Source: JADHUC01 sp964617665 (lineage in GTDB: Bacteria > Planctomycetota > Planctomycetia > Pirellulales > Pirellulaceae). From it: 23,479 nucleotides of DNA. Each line of letters begins with the position of its first letter. The first letter of the stretch is position 1. Of the stretch, positions 1 to 6,852 are shown piece by piece. The stretch spans positions 1-23,479 of the forward strand of contig CAZUAH010000192.1 in the NCBI GenBank assembly GCA_964617665.1, given 5' to 3'. The notes beneath the pieces are model-generated. The model searched no databases. It saw only the letters and a list, made by a program, of their open reading frames with translations, and was not told where the DNA came from. Position numbers and translations under genes: made by a program.

Positions 1-64
1 CACGTCCGAGACGACAGAACGACGGACAGCGATTATCGTGCCGAACGCTATTGGCCCAGGGTAG

Positions 65-114
65 TTTTTTGGAGAATTCAGTGAGCCCTCTGGGCCCGAA
101 AACTCGCACTGTCT
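65..114 (+). promoter_or_regulatory. Shared leader element, copy 1 (upstream of the kinase gene)
   Basis: This ~50-bp block lies 31 bp before the kinase start and recurs at 3995-4045, 61 bp before the FG-GAP gene. In a hand alignment about 44 of 53 columns agree, and GTGAGCCCT and CTCGCACTGTCT are exact in both. An AG/CT plus GTG/CAC pairing around a CCC-loop-GGG core could form a small stem, so it may act as a 5'-UTR RNA element; a promoter or operator is equally possible. I do not recognise it as a named element. Confidence 0.5.
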
Positions 115-134
115 CAAAAGGCTGACCCTTTGAG
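113..134 (+). promoter_or_regulatory. Hairpin overlapping the kinase ribosome binding site
   Basis: CTCAAAAGG at 113-121 can pair with CCTTTGAG at 127-134, leaving one bulged A and a 5-nt loop. The right arm contains the first three bases of the GAGGAG Shine-Dalgarno sequence (132-137), which sits 7 nt before the ATG at 145. Folding would partly hide the ribosome binding site. The pairing is visible in the sequence; a regulatory role is inference. Confidence 0.35.
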
Positions 135-144
135 GAGTTCTGCG

Positions 145-3100
145 ATGACCGACCAACCGACGAGCGTTGAGTCCATTCTCTGTACAGCAGTCGAGATCGA
201 TTCGCCCGAGCAGCGCGCGACGTATTTGGACGAAGCCTGCGGCGACGATGGGGACCTTCGAGCGCAGGTGGAGAAGTTGCTCAGAGCCCATTCGCGCGCC
301 GGCAACTTTCTTGAGCAACCTGTTGCGGGTGATCGGCCAACGGAAGTTCTTGACGCTCTGACCGACCCTGAGCCGACACCTGACGCGATCAATCCACCTC
401 CAAACGAAACATTGTTCGATTTCCTCGAATCGAGCGATGTGCCCGACCGCTTGGGAAAGCTCGGGCCATACGAGGTGATTGAATTGATTGGCCGGGGGGG
501 CATGGGCGTGGTATTTCGGACTCACGATCCCAAGCTTAACCGAGTGGTGGCCGTCAAGGTTCTTGCCCCGGAGTTCGCCGCCAACCCCACTGCCCGAAAG
601 CGATTCCTCCGTGAAGCCCGAGCGGCGGCTGCGGTCAGCCACACTCACGTGGTCACCATCCACGCCGTCGAAGATGACGACAAGACGCCTTACCTGGTGA
701 TGGAATGCATCGACGGACAGACGCTGCAAGACAAGATCGAGCGTGAGGGCACATTGCAGCTGGAGGCGATCCTGCGAATCGGGTCCCAGATCGCCGCCGG
801 GCTGGCCGCCGCCCATGGCCAGGGCCTGGTCCACCGCGACGTCAAGCCAAGCAACATCTTGCTGGAGAATGGCGTCGAGCGGGTGAAGATCACCGACTTC
901 GGCCTGGCGCGCGCCGTGGACGACATCGGTATCACCCGCACCGGCGATGTGGCCGGCACGCCCGAGTTCATGTCGCCCGAGCAGGCCCAGGGGCTGGCCG
1001 TCGAGCACCGCAGCGACTTGTTCAGCCTGGGCAGCGTGCTGTATGCCATGTGTACCGGCCGTTCGCCCTTCCGGGCCGACTCGGCCGTGGCCGCGCTTCG
1101 CCGGGTCTGCGACGATGTGCCGCGCCCGATCGGTGAAGTCAACCCGGAGATTCCCGAAGAACTGATCGCGATTATCGATCGGCTCCTGGCCAAGAATCCC
1201 GACGAGCGGTTCCAGACCGCGGAAGAAGTGGCTGACCTGCTGAGCCGGCATCTGGCCTGTCTCCAGCACCCGACCAACAGGCCTCCGACTAGCCCAGTGG
1301 ATGTAACGCAGGACTTGTCGGCGATAGTCGGTCCCGGCGATACGCTCGCACCGTCACGCCGCGGCCCTTCTCGCCGCCAGACCTGGTCCGTCGTCGGACT
1401 CGTGCTGCTGGCCGTCCTGGTCGGCGTAAGCATAACCGAAGCCACCGGCGTGACCCAGTTCGCGGCCACCGTTATCCGCATTCTGAAAGGCGAAGGAACG
1501 GAGGTGGTCAACGGCAAGTCACCGCCGCCAGCCGCTGAAACGGGAACAGCAGACGTCGAGCCTCCACGCCAAGAAGACAAGGTCCCATGGACGGCCATCC
1601 TCCCGCCCGACGCCCCTGAACCGGCCGTGGCTCCTTTCGATTCCGCTACGGCGAAGCGGCATCAGGAGGCGTGGGCCGACTACCTGGACGTACCGATCGA
1701 ACGGGAAATCGAGTTGGCTGAAGGCGAGAAACTGACGCTGGTATTGATCCCACCCGGCGAGTTCCTGATGGGCTCGTCGGAAGAAGAACATGCACGCTTC
1801 CTGGGAGAGGCGAAAGCTACCGGTCTCTGGGACGCCATCCGCGTTCCACATGAGGTGCCGCAGCATCGCGTCAAGATCACTCAGCCGTTCTGCCTGGGCA
1901 GATACGAATTCACGCAGGCTCAGTGGGCCGCGGTAATAGGAGACAATCCATCAAAAATAGAAGATCATGCAAATCCCGTCGAACGAGTAAGCTGGGAAGA
2001 GACTCAGCCGCTGCTGGAAAAACTGAATCAAGAGCATGCGATCGAGGGGATGGAGTTCGTGTTGCCCACGGAGGCACAATGGGAATATGCCTGTCGGGCG
2101 GGCACTACGACGCCCTGGCATTGGGGGGGTAGCGAAGATGCTCTCGTTGAATTTGCGAATTCGACGGGAACGCCGGGCCCCGTCGGTCAGTTGCGACCGA
2201 ACCCATGGGGACTCTACGACATGCACGGGAACGTGTGGGAATGGTGTGCGGATTGGTACGGGACGGATTACTACTCCGTATCGCCGCAGAACGATCCCCG
2301 CGGTTTGACCGCTGCCACTTCCCGCGTAAACCGCGGCGGCAGTTGGTACCACCGGGCGACGTTCTGCCGGTCCGCGTTTCGCAATTGCGGCGAGCCAGAG
2401 GTGCGTGACACCAACCTCGGCTTCCGGCTGGCGGCAGTCTTCGTGGACGAGTCGAGTTCGGAGGTCGGAGCGAAGGCGGATGCAGGCCCGATTGCGGCTG
2501 TCCCCTCCGCGGCGCCGCCCACGGCCAAGGCGGAAACCGCGGAGGTCGAGCCTCCGCACCAGCGCGACGAGGTTCCATGGGCAGCCATCCTGCCGGCCGA
2601 CGCCCCTGATCCCGCCGTGGTTCCTTTCGATTCCGCCACGGCGAAGCGGCATCAGCAGGCCTGGGCCGAATACCTGGATGTGTCGATCGAGCGGGAAATC
2701 GACCTGCCTGGAGGCGAGAAGTTGACGCTGATGCTAATTCCGCCCGGCGAGTTCCTGATGGGCTCGTCGGAAGAGGAACAAGCGGATCTTCTTGAGTGGG
2801 CGGAGCGCGGCCGCAACACCTGGGCCAAGGCCTATATTCCCACCGAGGGGCCTCAACATCGCGTGAAGATCACACGGCCGTTCTACCTGGGGCGATACGA
2901 AGTGACACAGGCGCAGTGGGAGGCGCTGATGGGAAACAACCCGTCGGAAATCACGGACCCCGCCAATCCCGTCGAGCAAGTGAATTGGCTGGATATTCAG
3001 CCACTGTTGGAGAAGCTCAACCGGGAGTACGCGACGGAGGCATTGGAGTTCACCCTACCCACGGAGGCACAGTGGGAGTACGCCAGTCGCGCCGGGTCCA

Positions 3101-3456
3101 CCACGCTCTATCATTTCGGAGACAACCCGGACCCTATTCTCGAATACGCCAATACGACGGGCACTCCAGCACATGTGGGCCAATTGAAGCCGAACCCGTG
3201 GGGGCTGTACGACATACACGGCAACGTGTGGGAATGGTGCGCGGATTGGCACGAAGACGACTACTACCTGAAATCGCCGTCGAAGGATCCCCGTGGTGCA
3301 CCTACTGGTTCGAGCCGCGCGAATCGGGGCGGAAGTTACGCCGGTTACAGGACCTACTGCCGAACGGCGTTTCGTAACCACGGCCTGCCCACCGACCGCG
3401 ACCCCAACCTGGGCTTTCGACTGGCCGCAGTCCTGGTTAGCGCTCCAGGCAAATGA
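145..3456 (+). CDS. Transmembrane Ser/Thr protein kinase with two tandem FGE-like domains
   Basis: This is a 1103-aa Hanks-type Ser/Thr kinase. The kinase domain spans roughly residues 107-365: glycine loop GRGGMGVV, ATP-binding Lys138 in VAVK, catalytic HRD with Asp232, DFG with Asp251, and a TPEFMSPEQ activation segment. One membrane helix follows at about 414-433, then two FGE/sulfatase-modifying (SUMF1, C-type-lectin-like) domains at about 528-768 and 858-1098, each with IPPGEFLMGSS, LPTEAQWEYA, GNVWEWCADW and NRGGS motifs. The expected topology is kinase inside and FGE-like pair outside, suggesting a sensor kinase. True FGEs use a cysteine pair after RGGS; here the first is absent (RGGSWYHRATFC and RGGSYAGYRTYC), so formylglycine synthesis is unlikely and ligand binding more plausible. 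The ATG at 145 is chosen over an in-frame TTG at 130 because GAGGAG lies 7 nt upstream. Substrates are unknown. Confidence 0.93.
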   Translation: MTDQPTSVESILCTAVEIDSPEQRATYLDEACGDDGDLRAQVEKLLRAHSRAGNFLEQPVAGDRPTEVLDALTDPEPTPDAINPPPNETLFDFLESSDVPDRLGKLGPYEVIELIGRGGMGVVFRTHDPKLNRVVAVKVLAPEFAANPTARKRFLREARAAAAVSHTHVVTIHAVEDDDKTPYLVMECIDGQTLQDKIEREGTLQLEAILRIGSQIAAGLAAAHGQGLVHRDVKPSNILLENGVERVKITDFGLARAVDDIGITRTGDVAGTPEFMSPEQAQGLAVEHRSDLFSLGSVLYAMCTGRSPFRADSAVAALRRVCDDVPRPIGEVNPEIPEELIAIIDRLLAKNPDERFQTAEEVADLLSRHLACLQHPTNRPPTSPVDVTQDLSAIVGPGDTLAPSRRGPSRRQTWSVVGLVLLAVLVGVSITEATGVTQFAATVIRILKGEGTEVVNGKSPPPAAETGTADVEPPRQEDKVPWTAILPPDAPEPAVAPFDSATAKRHQEAWADYLDVPIEREIELAEGEKLTLVLIPPGEFLMGSSEEEHARFLGEAKATGLWDAIRVPHEVPQHRVKITQPFCLGRYEFTQAQWAAVIGDNPSKIEDHANPVERVSWEETQPLLEKLNQEHAIEGMEFVLPTEAQWEYACRAGTTTPWHWGGSEDALVEFANSTGTPGPVGQLRPNPWGLYDMHGNVWEWCADWYGTDYYSVSPQNDPRGLTAATSRVNRGGSWYHRATFCRSAFRNCGEPEVRDTNLGFRLAAVFVDESSSEVGAKADAGPIAAVPSAAPPTAKAETAEVEPPHQRDEVPWAAILPADAPDPAVVPFDSATAKRHQQAWAEYLDVSIEREIDLPGGEKLTLMLIPPGEFLMGSSEEEQADLLEWAERGRNTWAKAYIPTEGPQHRVKITRPFYLGRYEVTQAQWEALMGNNPSEITDPANPVEQVNWLDIQPLLEKLNREYATEALEFTLPTEAQWEYASRAGSTTLYHFGDNPDPILEYANTTGTPAHVGQLKPNPWGLYDIHGNVWEWCADWHEDDYYLKSPSKDPRGAPTGSSRANRGGSYAGYRTYCRTAFRNHGLPTDRDPNLGFRLAAVLVSAPGK
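1555..3438 (+). repeat. Intragenic tandem duplication of linker plus FGE-like domain
   Basis: Unit 1 (1555-2445) and unit 2 (2545-3438) are offset by about 990 bp. They encode the same order of blocks: a VEPP linker, VPW-AILP-DAP, PFDSATAKRHQ-AWA-YLDV, then the complete FGE-like domain. The linker is duplicated with the domain, which points to one segmental duplication rather than two acquisitions. The protein sequences have since diverged, most clearly around the RGGS-to-GFRLA segment near each domain end. Part of unit 1 (about 1930-1990) is visibly more AT-rich than its surroundings. Confidence 0.85.
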
Positions 3457-3712
3457 GCTATTGCCCGATGAACGGGCCGCCCCTGCCACGATCGCCGTTT
3501 CCGCCACGTTGGGAATTCTTCGGCTGTCGCTACGCGACAGATGGATGCCGATCATGCCTCATCCGAGCCGGCCTTGAAAGGCCGCCCTACCATCGATGGG
3601 CCGCTACGCGGCCAGGGCGGGTCGCGGAGCGATGCCGTGACGGTAGGCAGGCGTTTCAAAGCCTGCAACTTCTACCGTTGATCGTGAGACATGCCGCTGC
3701 ATGCGAGCGAGG

Positions 3713-3733
3713 AGGGCCATTCATGGCCCTTTT
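3713..3733 (+). terminator. Possible weak intrinsic terminator
   Basis: A perfect 8-bp stem AGGGCCAT/ATGGCCCT (3713-3720 with 3723-3730) with a 2-nt loop runs into a short T tract (ending TTTT at 3730-3733). It is the only hairpin in the gap followed directly by Ts. The T run is short and the site lies about 257 bp past the kinase stop, so it may simply be one unit of the hairpin array. Confidence 0.3.
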
Positions 3734-3748
3734 CCGCCGAAGGCGGTG

Positions 3749-3777
3749 TTAGACCCGACGTTTACGTCGGGTGGTCA
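3749..3777 (+). repeat. TTAGACCCG-type hairpin repeat, copy A
   Basis: An 8-bp stem ACCCGACG/CGTCGGGT (3753-3760 with 3765-3772) with loop TTTA lies inside a 29-bp unit beginning TTAGACCCG. The same unit occurs inverted at 3858-3886. Between the copies three consecutive stem positions differ on both arms in a way that keeps every pair. Confidence 0.75.
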
Positions 3778-3801
3778 AAGTCGTCCCTGTAACCAGCTGC
3801 T

Positions 3802-3832
3802 CCCGCCCCCGCCACGGTGCGGCGGGGGCGGG
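3802..3832. repeat. 12-bp GC-only hairpin
   Basis: CCCGCCCCCGCC (3802-3813) is perfectly complementary to GGCGGGGGCGGG (3821-3832) across a 7-nt loop. It sits midway between the two inverted TTTA-loop repeats, so the three form a symmetric composite. No T tract follows. Confidence 0.75.
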
Positions 3833-3857
3833 AACGGCATGAAGATGCGATTGCTCC

Positions 3858-3886
3858 TGTCAACCCGTGATAAATCACGGGTCTAA
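3858..3886 (-). repeat. TTAGACCCG-type hairpin repeat, copy B (inverted)
   Basis: This is the reverse-oriented partner of the unit at 3749-3777, with 21 of 29 positions identical by hand alignment. Its stem is ACCCGTGA/TCACGGGT (3863-3870 with 3875-3882). The ACG/CGT stem bases of copy A are replaced by TGA/TCA here, a compensatory triple change. The outer TTAGACCCG of copy A can also pair with CGGGTCTAA of copy B (3749-3757 with 3878-3886). Confidence 0.75.
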
Positions 3887-3994
3887 GACCGCTGTGCGGC
3901 GAAAAGGCGTAAACGCCCTTGATACCCGCCAGCCCTCGCTCTGAACGGGGCATCGCCGTTTCCATTTGTGCGCACGCTCGCCCCGGATGGACCA

Positions 3995-4045
3995 ATTTTC
4001 TGGAAGATTCTGTGAGCCCTTTGGGACCCGAAACTCGCACTGTCT
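3995..4045 (+). promoter_or_regulatory. Shared leader element, copy 2 (upstream of the FG-GAP gene)
   Basis: This is the second copy of the block at 65-114, ending 60 bp before the FG-GAP start codon. It differs from copy 1 by a few substitutions and single-base indels; the CCC-loop-GGG core and the flanking GTGAG and CTCGCAC segments are kept. Two otherwise unrelated neighbouring genes sharing orientation and spacing of this element suggests shared regulation, or insertion of a common repeat. Confidence 0.5.
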
Positions 4046-4105
4046 TGTGACTGCGACATTTGGGAATCAACCTTCAACCCACCACAAGCCAAAGGAGTCC
4101 AAGTC

Positions 4106-6616
4106 ATGCGTTTGTTCAGCCAATTACGCAGGAAGGGCGAGAAGCGAAACAACCGCAGCCGCGACGTCCGCCGCACGTGTCGGCTCGAGCAACTTGAAGA
4201 GCGCAAGATGTTCTACATGTTTGAGGGCTCGTTCGACTGGATCGAGATTCCTGATTCGGAATTAGAACACGAAGACGGATACGCCGACTTCGATCGGAGC
4301 GTGCTCGACGCGAGACCTGAGGCGACGGGTGACTTCAACGGCGATGGATACAATGACTTGGCCATTGGGCGTCCCAACGCGGGTGACTACAAAGGCGAGG
4401 TGACGATTCAATACGGATCGCAAGCAGGACTAACTGAACAAGTGTTGTGGACGCAGGATGACATAACCGGGATCGACGGAGAGAGCGAGGGCCGCGTATA
4501 CAAAAAGTTTGGTCCTCGTTACGAATGGCTGGTACCGGCTGAGAAGTGGACTTTAGGGTTTGCAGACCCAGGGTATAAGATCGTGCAATATCCTGGCGAG
4601 GGGGACAGTTTCGGCCGCTCCCTGGCCACCGGGGACTTTAACGGGGATGGCTACGATGATCTGGCCATCAGTGCGCCCGGTGAAGAATGGTCCGGAGTTG
4701 GAAGAGAGGCTGGCGAGGTCTGGGTACTCTACGGCACGCCCGTTGGGCTGACGGCCCTGGGCCATCAGCGCTGGACGCAGGACGCGCTGCACGATGGGAC
4801 AAGCGAGACTCGGGACCACTTTGGCTGGGAACTGGCTGCGGGAGACTTCAACGGGGATGGCTGCGATGATCTGGCTGTTGGTGTGCCCTACGAAGACACT
4901 AATCTTATGGTCCTCGGGGTGATTCCTGACGTTGGTTTGGTCAATGTGATTTACGGATCGAGGGAGGATGGAACGGCGTACTGGGTTTCCCAGGGGCGTC
5001 TGAACGAACTCACAGACCCTCGTTGGCGGGAATGGGTAAGCTACGGTTGGGTCCACGCCCTTCCCAAAGGGCTGACGGCCACGGGGAACCAAGCCTGGTA
5101 CCAGGGCATGTCGTCGACGTGGGGGGGGAGCGAGAAGCGGGACATGTTTGGCTCGTCGCTGGCCGTAGGAGACTTCAACAACGATGGCTGCGATGATCTA
5201 GCTGTTGGTGTGGTTGGTGAAGACTTTGGAAGCAGATACGACATTGGCGTGGTCAACGTCATCTACGGATCAACGGACGACGGGCTGACGCTTGCCGGCA
5301 ATCAAGTCTGGTACCAGGACCTGATCGGGGAGGAAAGCGAGAAGTACGACCAGTTCAGCAAGTCGATGACCGCCCGGGACTTCAACGGGGATGGCGTCGA
5401 CGATCTGGCCATTGGTGTGCCCGGTGAAGAACGGGAGGGAACGGAAACAGACGCTGGTGCGTTCAACATAGTCTACGGCTCGTCCAAAGGGCTCACCGCG
5501 ATCGGCGCTCAAACGTTGACTGAATCAGAATATGTCGACCTATGTCATCGCGAGAGTTTCTCCACTGTTTCGGTGACTGGCGACTTCAACGGCGATGGTA
5601 TCCAGGACTATGCCCAGGGGCGTCATTTGGCGGATGTCGGGTCAGCCGTAAGCGCGGGCAAGGTCGTTGTTCGCTACGGCTCAGGTCCCGGAAGGTTTGA
5701 CCGTGCCGAGACTTGGCACCAAAACTCGCCGGGGATCGCAGGAGGAGCCGAGGCGGGGGACGCGTTCGGCAAGACGCTGGCCGTCGGTGACTTCAATGGG
5801 GATGGCTACGACGATCTGGCCATCGGCGTACCCGACGAGGACATCGGGACGATCAAGGACGCGGGCGCCGTCAACGTAATCTACGGCTCAGCAAACGGAT
5901 TGACCGCCGATAACAATCAGCTCTGGCACCAAAACTCGCCGGGGATCGCAGGAGGAGCCGAGGCGGGGGACAGATTCGGCAAGGCGCTGGCCGCCGGTGA
6001 CTTCAATGGGGATGGCGTCGACGATCTGGCCATCGGCGTGCCCGATGAAGACATCGGTGCGATCAGGGACGCTGGTGCGGCCCACGTAATCTGTGGCTTG
6101 AAGTACGAGGGGTTGAACTCCGCGAGGAATCAGATTTGGTACCAGGACTCGTGGGGGATCATTGACAAGAGCGAGAAGTGGGACAGGTTCGGCACCGCGC
6201 TGGCCGTCGGTGACTTCAACGGGGATGGGCGCGATGATCTGGCCATCGGCGTGCCCGGTGAGGACTTTGATGGGTGGTTCTTCGGGTATAGGATCCCTGG
6301 TATGGTTCAGAACGCTGGTGCGGTCAACGTAATCTACGGCTCAGCAAACGGACTGAGCGCCTATGGCAATCAGTTTTGGCACCAAGGCTCGCCGGGGATC
6401 GCGGGGGCAATGGAGCCCGGCAACCAATTCGGCGAATCGCTGGGCGTTGCTGACTTCAATACGGATGGCGTCGACGATCTGGCCATCGGCGCGCCCGGTG
6501 AGGAAGCCAGAACCGTCAACTTAATCTACGGCCTACGAGGCACCGGACTGACCAACGACGGCGATGAGATAGTGGCTGTCGACGAGTTTTTCCGCCGCTA
6601 CGGGTTGATGCCGTAA
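4106..6616 (+). CDS. FG-GAP repeat surface protein (predicted beta-propeller)
   Basis: This 836-aa protein consists almost wholly of FG-GAP repeats, the calcium-binding integrin-alpha-type propeller blades. About ten copies of a GDFNGDGYDDLAIGVP-like motif run from residue ~74 to ~797, each with a DxNxDGxxD calcium loop, alternating with VNVIYGS-type strands and W-x-Q segments. The N-terminus has no classical hydrophobic signal peptide. It is basic and contains RLEQLEERKMF (residues 26-36), matching the RxLExLExRxLL-type N-terminal motif common on large planctomycete surface proteins, so export by that route is likely. The start at 4106 is supported by AAAGGAG 8 nt upstream. No catalytic domain is visible; adhesion or binding is the usual role of such proteins, but that is family knowledge. 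Blades three and four carry longer insertions. Confidence 0.9.
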   Translation: MRLFSQLRRKGEKRNNRSRDVRRTCRLEQLEERKMFYMFEGSFDWIEIPDSELEHEDGYADFDRSVLDARPEATGDFNGDGYNDLAIGRPNAGDYKGEVTIQYGSQAGLTEQVLWTQDDITGIDGESEGRVYKKFGPRYEWLVPAEKWTLGFADPGYKIVQYPGEGDSFGRSLATGDFNGDGYDDLAISAPGEEWSGVGREAGEVWVLYGTPVGLTALGHQRWTQDALHDGTSETRDHFGWELAAGDFNGDGCDDLAVGVPYEDTNLMVLGVIPDVGLVNVIYGSREDGTAYWVSQGRLNELTDPRWREWVSYGWVHALPKGLTATGNQAWYQGMSSTWGGSEKRDMFGSSLAVGDFNNDGCDDLAVGVVGEDFGSRYDIGVVNVIYGSTDDGLTLAGNQVWYQDLIGEESEKYDQFSKSMTARDFNGDGVDDLAIGVPGEEREGTETDAGAFNIVYGSSKGLTAIGAQTLTESEYVDLCHRESFSTVSVTGDFNGDGIQDYAQGRHLADVGSAVSAGKVVVRYGSGPGRFDRAETWHQNSPGIAGGAEAGDAFGKTLAVGDFNGDGYDDLAIGVPDEDIGTIKDAGAVNVIYGSANGLTADNNQLWHQNSPGIAGGAEAGDRFGKALAAGDFNGDGVDDLAIGVPDEDIGAIRDAGAAHVICGLKYEGLNSARNQIWYQDSWGIIDKSEKWDRFGTALAVGDFNGDGRDDLAIGVPGEDFDGWFFGYRIPGMVQNAGAVNVIYGSANGLSAYGNQFWHQGSPGIAGAMEPGNQFGESLGVADFNTDGVDDLAIGAPGEEARTVNLIYGLRGTGLTNDGDEIVAVDEFFRRYGLMP
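5714..6136 (+). repeat. Near-identical 210-bp blade duplication in the FG-GAP gene
   Basis: Units beginning at 5714 and 5924 are spaced exactly 210 bp (70 codons). Their first 48 bases, starting TGGCACCAAAACTCGCCGGG, are identical, and the FG-GAP core is nearly so. Other blades in this gene are much more diverged at the DNA level, so this looks like the most recent blade duplication. Confidence 0.8.
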
Positions 6617-6662
6617 TGAAGCGGGCCTTCTACGGAAGCACCGCAGACCTGAGCCATCCACT

Positions 6663-6689
6663 GAGCCGCTGAGAGTCCCTCGGCGGCTC
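6663..6689 (+). terminator. Candidate terminator after the FG-GAP gene
   Basis: GAGCCGC (6663-6669) pairs with GCGGCTC (6683-6689), with an inner GAG/CTC extension, 47 bp past the FG-GAP stop codon. GTTTCGTT follows, an imperfect T-rich tail. The rest of 6617-6852 shows no gene; it is the upstream region of the pectate-lyase-like gene. Confidence 0.5.
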
Positions 6690-6852
6690 GTTTCGTTGGA
6701 TTGCCCACGATCAATTCTGCCTTCGGGCAGCCCCGCCCATCAGCTTTACGTAACTGCCGGCGCCAAGTACGATCGGACAAAGTTCAATCGATCATCCATC
6801 TTACATGGATAGCTATCGTTGGCTACGCCCGCCAAATAGAAGGAGTGCTTCC

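Larger units (their letters stand above)
3524..3886. repeat. Dense intergenic array of hairpins in a 649-bp non-coding gap
   Basis: The gap 3457-4105 has no credible gene. It holds a run of short perfect palindromes: CTGTCGC-TAC-GCGACAG (3524-3540); CGGCCTT-GA-AAGGCCG (3569-3584); an outer CCGCCCT/AGGGCGG stem (3582-3588 with 3614-3620) enclosing GGCCGC-TAC-GCGGCC (3599-3613); GCAGGC/GCCTGC (3647-3652 with 3661-3666); AGGGCCAT-TC-ATGGCCCT (3713-3730); CCGCC-GAA-GGCGG (3734-3746); then the TTTA-loop pair and the GC hairpin listed separately. This resembles clustered REP/BIME-like elements. The kinase transcript probably ends here, but no single hairpin is a textbook terminator. Confidence 0.75.

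Noticed and set aside
690..1598. Long minus-strand open frame opposite the kinase domain (302 codons)
   Set aside because: It lies wholly opposite a kinase with intact motifs, is Ser/Arg-rich and shows no domain; a shadow of GC-rich coding DNA.
145..3456. Diversity-generating retroelement target as a firm call
   Set aside because: The FGE-like fold fits, but no reverse transcriptase, accessory gene or template repeat is in the window, so it is kept only as a question.
3524..3886. CRISPR array or tandem repeat
   Set aside because: The palindromes have different stems and irregular spacing; there is no constant repeat with regular spacers and no cas gene.
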